DNA of 5,901 bases from Bacteroidales bacterium UBA1237 (GTDB lineage: Bacteria; Bacteroidota; Bacteroidia; Bacteroidales; UBA932). The stretch is taken from positions 1 to 5,901 of the forward strand of contig DBWN01000119.1 in the NCBI GenBank assembly GCA_002308935.1, read 5' to 3'. Shown piece after piece: positions 1-5,901 of the stretch. How positions within the stretch are numbered: the first letter of the stretch is position 1; each line of letters starts with the position of its first letter. The translations under genes were made by a program, and so were the position numbers. A model generated the notes under the pieces. It did no database searches, was not told where the DNA came from, and saw only the letters and a list, made by a program, of their open reading frames with translations.

Positions 1-635
1 GACATGAAAGCCGCCATCGCGATAAGAAAATCCGACCCCGCGAAAAGCAGTCCCCCGGCAATGATTCCTGCCCAAGCCTTCTTGAATTGGGAATCACGGC
101 CGCATTTAAGAAGAGCAGATATGCCTATAGCCGGATAAAGAAGAAGGGCGAGAGCGTATGCGAAAACGAAGTTGAGCATCACTCCGGGCGGGGATACGAA
201 GAAGGTGAAAGCCATAGCGAGAAGGACAGCTGCCGCCATAATGGCGTAATCAGCAAGCCTCATTTTCCCGGACTTCCTTATGAAATACCCCAAGAGGAAT
301 ACATGTCCGACAAGGAAAGCACCGAGACCTCCAAGGAAGAATCCCTCCCCTCTCATCTCAAGAAGGATGTCTCCAAGACAATAGAACGCCAACGAGAGGA
401 TAACCGCACGAAGGGCTATTTTCCCGCCACCGTCACGGACGATGAGTCCACCCACGTGGAGCATAAGAAGCGGCATAAGAACAGCCTTCAGGACGGACAT
501 CAGGCTCCCGTCCTTTCCGAAGCAAAGAAGAACCGCATGGCATGCTCCAGCCAGGATGAAAAGGGCCAAAGCCGCCAAGGATACTATCCCCGCGACAGAA
601 TCATTTCCTATGCGATTGCCACTCCGCATGAGCAT
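1..635 (-). CDS. YhhN/TMEM86-family membrane protein, putative lysoplasmalogenase (partial, C-terminus off the left edge)
   Basis: The reverse strand is open from ATG at 635-633 to the window edge, giving 211 residues with no stop. An in-frame TAA lies a short way upstream (about 681-683), so the start is ATG 635 or the ATG two codons later at 629-627; a weak AGGG precedes both. The product is almost entirely hydrophobic, with about seven membrane segments visible. YhhN hallmarks are present in order: a K-x(4)-MPLLML stretch (residues 50-59), CLGDILL (86-92), a GF...GAFLVGHVFLLGYF-type helix (98-118, with G110-H111) and LFAGSDFLIA (197-206). The two conserved acidic positions, D89 and D202, match those proposed as catalytic. 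Characterised family members hydrolyse the vinyl-ether bond of lysoplasmalogens at the membrane; that activity here is inferred from family only. Usual length is about 210-240, so perhaps 20-30 residues are missing. It is divergent from the channel gene at 739. Confidence 0.85.
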   Translation of the reverse strand, partial: MLMRSGNRIGNDSVAGIVSLAALALFILAGACHAVLLCFGKDGSLMSVLKAVLMPLLMLHVGGLIVRDGGGKIALRAVILSLAFYCLGDILLEMRGEGFFLGGLGAFLVGHVFLLGYFIRKSGKMRLADYAIMAAAVLLAMAFTFFVSPPGVMLNFVFAYALALLLYPAIGISALLKCGRDSQFKKAWAGIIAGGLLFAGSDFLIAMAAFM

Positions 636-705
636 TACCCTGCACTTCCGAGGGTACGAAGTTACATTTTTTCTTCCGAAAACCCTTTATCCCGTTTTTT
701 TGGAC

Positions 706-713
706 TACCTTTG
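706..713 (+). promoter_or_regulatory. Bacteroidota-type -7 promoter element for the channel gene
   Basis: TACCTTTG is an exact match to the TAnnTTTG -7 consensus used by the primary sigma factor of Bacteroidota. It ends 25 bases before the ATG at 739, which predicts a transcript start near 718-721 and a leader of about 20 bases. No good TTTG -33 element is seen; the nearest T-rich candidate is TTTA at 686-689. The assignment rests on consensus and position only. Confidence 0.5.
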
Positions 714-738
714 AAGACGAACAAGAACCAAAGGCCCA

Positions 739-3450
739 ATGAGAAACAGGATCAGTTCATACATACTCAGAGCGGTGGTACTCTCAATAGTCGCCCTGTC
801 GGTAGTCCTTCCGGCAGGCGCGGTATTCACCGAGAGGAACATCGGAAAGACTCTGCGCGTGCTCCACTACGAGCTGAAGAACGTATACAACGACCTCATG
901 GCTGAAGCCCTCGGAGCGGAGGAGGAGGAACAGAAGCAGCACGCACAGCTTGTCGCGCTGATTGAGAAGTGCAACGAGCTCTCCCTTATGCTCTACTCCC
1001 AGAAACAGGACTTCACCTTCGACCTCACCTACGCCCTTGACGAAGTCACGAACCAGTACCTGTCATTCAACAGGACAAAGATCCCCTATGAGGACATCGT
1101 GAGCCGCGCCGAAATCGAGGTCGACCGCTATGAGAAGATGGTGGTCACGCTGAAGAACCTCCCGCCAGTCATAAAGAAGGCCCCGGAGATAAAAATCGAG
1201 CCTGAAGAAGAGGAAGAGGAGTCCGTGAAAAGCGCACCCGCCGCTGAGCCGGCAGCCCAAGAGAGTGAAGGCGAGCAAGCCGACTCAACCGATGTCGAGG
1301 ACGCCATACCCGACAATATCCAGGCTACGATAGACTCCCTCCAGACGATACTCCCCTCCTTCATGGAGGACATAGAGGAGAACCCCTTTGAGATGGACGC
1401 CCAGGCGCAGGCTGAAAGGGACAGCTGCCTGTATTACGCTCAGCAGATCCTGGACCTCTACTGGGAGAGCCTCTTCCGCGTGGACGAGGACAACACCTAC
1501 TACACCGAGACCGACAGGCACCTCAAGGACGCCTACGACTACGCCCAGGAGAGGTACCACCTTGTCCAGAAGAAGATATTCATCGAAGGCCAGGACAACT
1601 ACTTCACCGTACTGCATAACTTCAAGGAGAACGTCAAAGCGGCATACAAGGACTGCGTGGACAAGTACAGCGAGCCTGAAGGGGAACCCGGATCATTCAG
1701 CGAATGGAGAGGTCCGATGGTCATCTGGTTCATGTTCATCGTCCTGATCGTGATCGCTTTCGCTACAATCCTTATCAACATCATCTCAAGGATACTGGAA
1801 AAGAAAGTGAAGTACTTCTCTTCAGAGTTCTTCACGGACCACAGGTTCCTTTTCCTTCTTCTTGGCGGAATAATCATATTCTCACTGACGGTAGGCATCG
1901 CGATTTTCCTGTCAAAACAGTACTTCTTCAAGATGGCATCAAAGCTTCTGCTTGAGTTCGCATGGATGCTTGCTGCCATCTTCTTGTCCCTGCTTATCCG
2001 ACTCAGCGGAAAAGAGGGCAGGGACGCACTGGTGGCGTATCTTCCCATAATGCTGATGGGATTCATAATAATCACCTTCAGGATCATCTTCATCCCGAAC
2101 AGCCTGCTGCTGGTGATATTCCCTTTCATGCTTCTTGTCTTCCTCATCTGGCAGATATTCGTCATAAGGAAGAGGTTGCCGCTTCTCCCCAAGGCTGACA
2201 AGTTCTACATGTGGATCACTTTGGGCCTGCTTCTCATAACCACCTCCATGGCATGGTACGGTTACGTAATGATGGCTCTCCTGGTCCTCATCTGGTGGAT
2301 ATTCCAGCTGACGATGATCCTTTCGATCAACGCGGTGTTCGTCCTTATGAAGCGCTATTACGACAAGCACCTCGCCCACAGGATAATGGAATACCGCAGC
2401 AAGAACCCTTATCTCCCCATGCGGAACAAAGGCTCCCACATAGAGGTGTCATGGTTCTTCGACATGGTGAAGATGATGTTGGTGCCCCTGGCCGCCATAT
2501 GGTCGGTTCCGGTATGCATCTTCATGGCCGGTAACGTGTTCGACCTTCAGGGAGTAAGCGTGGATTATTTCATGAAGCCGCTTCTGAACGTCGACAAGGT
2601 CATCCACCTTTCACTGTTCAAGACTGCTATAGTGACCAGCCTCTTCTTCGTCTTCCGGTACCTCAGCTACGCGTTCAAGGCCCTCGACAGGGTCTGGAGG
2701 TCGAAGAGCGCCATCGCGAAGCTCAAGAACGGCAACATGTTCAAGGAGACGGACCTCAACTTCAACTTGACGGACAACGTGATAAGTCTCGTGTGCTGGG
2801 GCCTCTTCCTCATAATCTCCTTCATACTTCTGAAGATACCTACATCAGCTATCACGATAATAAGTACGGGTCTTGCGACCGGTATCGGATTCGCTATGAA
2901 GGACGTGCTGAACAACTTCTTCTACGGAGTGCAGCTCATGAGCGGAAGGCTCAGGGTCGGTGACGTGATCGAATGCGACGGCGTCAGAGGAAGGGTCGAG
3001 AGCATGACATACCAGAGCACCCAGGTGATCGCTAACGACGGTAGCGTAATGGCTTTCCCGAACTCTTCCCTCTTCAGCAAGAACTTCAAGAACCTCACCC
3101 GCAACCATGCTTATGAACTTCTTCAGATCCCTGTGGGAGTCAAGTACGGAACAGACGTGAACAAGGTGAGGGAAATCCTGATAGACGCGCTCTCTGTCCT
3201 TCAGACAAAGGACGAGTACGGCAGGGACATTGTCGATCCCGCCCACGGCATAACCGTCAAGTTCGATTCCTTCGGTGACAACAGTGTCAACCTCAAGGTC
3301 AGCCAGTTCACCACCGTCGAGACCCACTACAGCTATGCAGCGAAGGCCAAGGAGATCATCTACAACACTCTGAACGAGCACAACATCGAAATTCCGTTCC
3401 CTCAGAGGGACATCTACGTGAAGCAGATAGTGAACTCCGAAGAGCAGTAG
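739..3450 (+). CDS. Large MscS-superfamily mechanosensitive ion channel (MscK/YjeP-like architecture)
   Basis: This is a complete 903-residue membrane channel expected to open under membrane tension and release solutes during hypo-osmotic shock. Residues 1-28 look like a signal peptide: basic start, hydrophobic core, and A-G-A at 26-28 as a cleavage site. Residues 29-325 form a charged, mostly helical periplasmic domain interrupted by an acidic and Ala/Pro/Ser-rich linker (about 150-192, with six Glu at 156-161). About eleven membrane helices follow, near 326-350, 368-392, 403-421, 430-452, 455-476, 489-511, 513-536, 577-600, 624-646, 680-699 and 703-733. The last is the Gly/Ala-rich pore helix (G711, G715, G717, A719, G730). 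The cytoplasmic MscS beta domain follows (RVGDVIECDGVRGRV at 739-753, FPNSSL at 773-778) with the alpha/beta vestibule to the end. Eleven helices place a periplasmic N-domain and a cytoplasmic C-terminus consistently. At about 900 residues it is shorter than E. coli MscK or YjeP (about 1,100). The start is supported by the signal peptide; the Shine-Dalgarno (AAAGG, 730-734) is weak. Confidence 0.93.
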   Translation: MRNRISSYILRAVVLSIVALSVVLPAGAVFTERNIGKTLRVLHYELKNVYNDLMAEALGAEEEEQKQHAQLVALIEKCNELSLMLYSQKQDFTFDLTYALDEVTNQYLSFNRTKIPYEDIVSRAEIEVDRYEKMVVTLKNLPPVIKKAPEIKIEPEEEEEESVKSAPAAEPAAQESEGEQADSTDVEDAIPDNIQATIDSLQTILPSFMEDIEENPFEMDAQAQAERDSCLYYAQQILDLYWESLFRVDEDNTYYTETDRHLKDAYDYAQERYHLVQKKIFIEGQDNYFTVLHNFKENVKAAYKDCVDKYSEPEGEPGSFSEWRGPMVIWFMFIVLIVIAFATILINIISRILEKKVKYFSSEFFTDHRFLFLLLGGIIIFSLTVGIAIFLSKQYFFKMASKLLLEFAWMLAAIFLSLLIRLSGKEGRDALVAYLPIMLMGFIIITFRIIFIPNSLLLVIFPFMLLVFLIWQIFVIRKRLPLLPKADKFYMWITLGLLLITTSMAWYGYVMMALLVLIWWIFQLTMILSINAVFVLMKRYYDKHLAHRIMEYRSKNPYLPMRNKGSHIEVSWFFDMVKMMLVPLAAIWSVPVCIFMAGNVFDLQGVSVDYFMKPLLNVDKVIHLSLFKTAIVTSLFFVFRYLSYAFKALDRVWRSKSAIAKLKNGNMFKETDLNFNLTDNVISLVCWGLFLIISFILLKIPTSAITIISTGLATGIGFAMKDVLNNFFYGVQLMSGRLRVGDVIECDGVRGRVESMTYQSTQVIANDGSVMAFPNSSLFSKNFKNLTRNHAYELLQIPVGVKYGTDVNKVREILIDALSVLQTKDEYGRDIVDPAHGITVKFDSFGDNSVNLKVSQFTTVETHYSYAAKAKEIIYNTLNEHNIEIPFPQRDIYVKQIVNSEEQ

Positions 3451-3474
3451 AGAGAGACGCTACGGAAAAGATTC

Positions 3475-3503
3475 GGGGAGACGGACACTGTATCCGCCTC
3501 CCC
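3475..3503. terminator. Hairpin between convergent genes, probable bidirectional terminator
   Basis: GGGGAG (3475-3480) pairs with CTCCCC (3498-3503). After one A/C mismatch, CGGA (3482-3485) pairs with TCCG (3493-3496), leaving a seven-base loop (3486-3492). On the plus strand the stem is followed by a pyrimidine tract, TTCTCTTT, and on the minus strand by GAATCTTTTCC, so both strands have a modest U-rich tail. It lies 24 bases after the channel stop codon and 34 bases beyond the stop of the converging phosphatase gene, as expected for a shared intrinsic terminator. The T-runs are interrupted, so efficiency is uncertain. Confidence 0.65.
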
Positions 3504-3537
3504 TTCTCTTTGCACAGCACTCATCGTGCAGTCATAA

Positions 3538-5901
3538 TCATTTGCCTTCCAGCCACTCTTTCCTTGCCTTGTCAAGAGCGTCCCAATGTTCAGCGGTCAT
3601 GCTGCCGGGAGTGAAAAGGCATATTCCCTTGGCTCCTGCCCTCATCGAACCTTCAACAGCTGCGGAGATTTCGGAGGGGACGAGACCCGACTGCTCGGGA
3701 TCCTTCAGAGTTTCCTTCTTCTGCCATTCCCTGCAGATGAAAAGGCCGCTGATGACAGGTATTCCGGTGCGTACTTCTTCACGGGTGACTTTGGCGATCC
3801 AGTCGGTGTCACCCAGGTAGAAGTCATTGTAGTTCATGGGGAATGCGATGTCAATGGGCCACTTGTCCCATTCCTGGCGTACCATCCACTTGGCATGGGA
3901 AGCGGGACCGGGGAACACATCAGCTGAGAGTTTCTTGCCCTTGGAGTGGACCTCTTCGGCGACCATCTTCACCAGGTCAGTGACGGCGTCGCACCTGAAC
4001 TGCGCCCATGCGGCCACATTGGAAGGATTCCGGACCGACCTTATGTCGATTCCGGTCTTGGCCTTGAACTGGGCCACACACCTGTCGCAGTAGCAGTAGT
4101 CCGCCGGAGCGTACTCGCTGTGCATGTCAAGACCGTACTTGTCCCAAAGGCCCCGGGCGAGGATGACGTCAGGATAACGTATGTAGTCAAGCTGGACATA
4201 GTCCACATCGGGGATTTGTGCGGCCTTGCCCATCTGGGAGACGACCCACTCGCGGACTTCAGGATTGGCGGGATCAAGGAAAGTGTAATGGTCCACGAAA
4301 GCGGGATCAGTGTCCGCGCTCTTTCCGAGGCGGTTCACAGCGTACCAGGAATGAGGCAGTCCCTTCTGGGGCATTATCGGAATCCATGCATGGTATTCAA
4401 GCCCGACGGCATGCGCAGCCTTGGAAGCCATGGCTATCTTGTCGAAATCCATTCCCGCGTTCATGCAGACTCCACTCACACCGTGGTTCTTCCATTCCGT
4501 GAAAAGGGCTTCCATGCTCTCTGCTGTGGCATTTCCGGGAACGGATCCCCATGCGTAGACCGGAACTTCAGTACGCTGGACTTTCGGAGGAGCGGGAAGA
4601 AGAGAGGCCATCGATGAAGGGACGTAGAAGTTGTCGTTCTCCCTTATCCAGCACAGTACCGAAGGGGAATCCTGCTTCTGTCCGTCCAGGAAATAATACG
4701 ACCTGTTCGCAGGGATTTCGAGAGTGTGGCCTCCGGAAGTCACTTTGAGGACGGGATCAGCGCCGCTTCTGTCAACGCTGCAGTCATACCCGTAGAAAAG
4801 GTCGTAATGGGGGACGTAGATTTCATCAGTCTGGGTCTCCAGTTCCTTCTTCAGTCCCAAAGCCTTCCTCATGTAGCGGTTCAGCTCAACGTTACGGATG
4901 ATTCCCTGAGGAGTCTGGCCGTTAGGGTTATAGACTGCATAGAAGACGTCCTCACCGGTATGGTTGCCGCTTATGAAAGCGATATGGGTGTGGGAAGTCA
5001 TTATACGGTTGATTTCTCCTGAAAGGGTGGATTCCCTGGAGGCGTTCATATAGTCCTGCACTTCAAGTCCCCTATGGGCTTTGAGGGCAGCGAGTTCCTC
5101 CGGTTTGAGGTCTATGTCAGTGTACTGTTTGAACACCTTCGCCATGTCCTCGGGGGCGCAATTCTGCAGAAGCTCGTTCATCTTCACTCCGGAAGCCTTG
5201 TACTTGGAGAACTGCAGGAACATCGAGTCCAGAGGCTGCTTAGTGTAGTTGTTGTAATTGGCGTCACCCATGGTGATTCCGCCGGTTCCGTGGTCAGGCA
5301 TGATGACGACCGTGGTGTTTCCGTCCTTCTTGGCGAAGTCCATTACGGCCTGCACGGCGTTGTTGAATTCGATGAACTCGGTGACCGTCCCTACAGCGTC
5401 CTTCGCATGTGCGGCCATGTCGACCTTGCTTCCCTCAATCATCAGGAAGAATCCTTTCGGGTTCTTGGAAAGAAGTGAAAGGGCCTTCTGGGTCATTTCC
5501 GTGAGTGAAGGCTCAGTCTCGTCACGGTCAATCTCGTACTGCATGTGGGAGTCGTTGAACACCGCCCAGACCTTTCCTTCCTTATGGTTCCTGAACGCTT
5601 CGATATCTTTCTTTATGTAGGTTATGCCTTCATCCTTGAGAATTCCCTCAACTTCTTCGTCAATAGCCGAAACTCCTCCTGCGAAAAGGACATCAAGTCC
5701 TTGAGATGCCATCTGCCTTGCGATGTCATGGGTGGCGCTTCTTTCAACAGTATGGGCGGAAGTCGCGGCAGGAGTGGCGTGATAGAAGTAGCATGTAGCC
5801 ACAACACCGACAGACTTTCCTTGCTGAAGACGGGCGGCCTCCGCCAGAGTCGTCTGAGGCTGGAACTCCCTTGAAATATCAATGGGAACCACATCGAATG
5901 G
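3538..5901 (-). CDS. Alkaline phosphatase fused to a stalk-like module and a GHL10 glycosyl-hydrolase-like TIM barrel (partial, N-terminus off the right edge)
   Basis: The frame is open through the right edge (residues P-F-D precede the GTG at 5892-5890), so that GTG is not a credible start; about 100 N-terminal residues should lie outside, including any signal peptide, the first metal Asp and the nucleophilic Ser. Numbering from GTG 5892: residues 1-350 are an alkaline phosphatase domain with HATPAA (38-43, PhoA T155 region), IEGSKVDMAAH (152-162; metal ligands E153, D158, H162), MPDHGTGG (198-205; D200, H201) and NHTGE (310-314; H311). About 380-432 is a small beta module (GHTLEIPAN, then NFYVPSS) resembling a copper amine oxidase N-terminal domain. 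Residues 440-784 resemble a GHL10 barrel: VPVYAWGS (443-450), EYHAWIPIMP (499-508), DYVQLDYIRYPD (564-575), a CYCDRC cluster (600-605) and IAFPMNYND (682-690). It should hydrolyse phosphomonoesters with bound metal; the barrel's substrate is unknown. Secretion is expected but not visible. It converges on the channel gene. Confidence 0.88.
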   Translation of the reverse strand, partial: PFDVVPIDISREFQPQTTLAEAARLQQGKSVGVVATCYFYHATPAATSAHTVERSATHDIARQMASQGLDVLFAGGVSAIDEEVEGILKDEGITYIKKDIEAFRNHKEGKVWAVFNDSHMQYEIDRDETEPSLTEMTQKALSLLSKNPKGFFLMIEGSKVDMAAHAKDAVGTVTEFIEFNNAVQAVMDFAKKDGNTTVVIMPDHGTGGITMGDANYNNYTKQPLDSMFLQFSKYKASGVKMNELLQNCAPEDMAKVFKQYTDIDLKPEELAALKAHRGLEVQDYMNASRESTLSGEINRIMTSHTHIAFISGNHTGEDVFYAVYNPNGQTPQGIIRNVELNRYMRKALGLKKELETQTDEIYVPHYDLFYGYDCSVDRSGADPVLKVTSGGHTLEIPANRSYYFLDGQKQDSPSVLCWIRENDNFYVPSSMASLLPAPPKVQRTEVPVYAWGSVPGNATAESMEALFTEWKNHGVSGVCMNAGMDFDKIAMASKAAHAVGLEYHAWIPIMPQKGLPHSWYAVNRLGKSADTDPAFVDHYTFLDPANPEVREWVVSQMGKAAQIPDVDYVQLDYIRYPDVILARGLWDKYGLDMHSEYAPADYCYCDRCVAQFKAKTGIDIRSVRNPSNVAAWAQFRCDAVTDLVKMVAEEVHSKGKKLSADVFPGPASHAKWMVRQEWDKWPIDIAFPMNYNDFYLGDTDWIAKVTREEVRTGIPVISGLFICREWQKKETLKDPEQSGLVPSEISAAVEGSMRAGAKGICLFTPGSMTAEHWDALDKARKEWLEGK

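Noticed and set aside
657..664. TAACTTCG on the minus strand as a -7 element for the YhhN-family gene
   Set aside because: It has one mismatch to TAnnTTTG and no correctly spaced -33 element, so it is too weak to annotate, although its position about 22 bases before the start would fit.
87..905. A 272-codon plus-strand open frame rich in Lys, Glu, Arg and His
   Set aside because: It is antisense to the YhhN-family gene and then runs into the channel gene out of frame. Its charged, low-complexity composition is what the complement of a hydrophobic membrane protein gives, and it matches no family. The minus strand shows clear YhhN motifs instead.
1189..1230. GA-rich tract in the channel gene as a possible DNA repeat
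   Set aside because: It is a run of Glu codons (GAA/GAG) within an in-frame acidic linker; no longer periodic DNA repeat is seen.
1599..2439. Overlapping minus-strand frames of 166 and 200 codons
   Set aside because: Both are antisense to the membrane segments of the channel gene, and no start signal or domain supports them.
2845..3381. A 178-codon minus-strand frame
   Set aside because: It is antisense to the conserved MscS domain, whose plus-strand motifs are unambiguous.
3946..4617. A 223-codon plus-strand open frame
   Set aside because: It is wholly antisense to the GHL10 barrel coding region, has no recognisable domain, and arises from the strand composition of the real gene.
5890..5892. 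GTG as the start of the phosphatase fusion gene
   Set aside because: The frame stays open to the window edge, the first residues align to the interior of an alkaline phosphatase domain, and the catalytic Ser region and signal peptide would be missing. The true start must lie beyond 5901.

Overview
The window looks like a chromosomal segment of a Bacteroidota bacterium, probably an anaerobic, gut- or rumen-type Bacteroidales. This assignment is an inference from three things. There is a perfect Bacteroidota-type -7 promoter element (TAnnTTTG) upstream of the central gene, Shine-Dalgarno sequences are weak, and the gene types fit. No rRNA, tRNA, mobile element, CRISPR array or phage gene was seen. 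Coding density is very high, and the two gaps between genes are only 103 and 87 bases.

There are three genes. (1) Positions 1-635, minus strand, hold most of a YhhN/TMEM86-family integral membrane protein (putative lysoplasmalogenase) whose C-terminus runs off the left edge. (2) Positions 739-3450, plus strand, hold a complete 903-residue MscS-superfamily mechanosensitive channel of the large MscK/YjeP architecture: signal peptide, roughly 300-residue periplasmic domain, about eleven membrane segments, and a C-terminal MscS domain. It is divergent from gene 1, and the 103-base gap carries its promoter. (3) Positions 3538-5901, minus strand, hold the C-terminal 787 residues of a large fusion protein. 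It consists of an alkaline phosphatase domain, a small beta-rich module resembling the copper amine oxidase N-terminal ('stalk') domain, and a glycosyl-hydrolase-like family 10 (GHL10) TIM barrel. Its N-terminus, including any signal peptide and the catalytic serine motif, lies beyond the right edge.

Genes 2 and 3 converge on an 87-base gap that contains a GC-rich hairpin, probably a shared bidirectional terminator. Nothing shows the three genes form one pathway. Genes 1 and 2 share an envelope theme (membrane lipid turnover and membrane tension release), and gene 3 looks like a secreted or surface hydrolase. The phosphatase-GHL10 fusion is the most unusual item. No defence system or wholly new system is evident.
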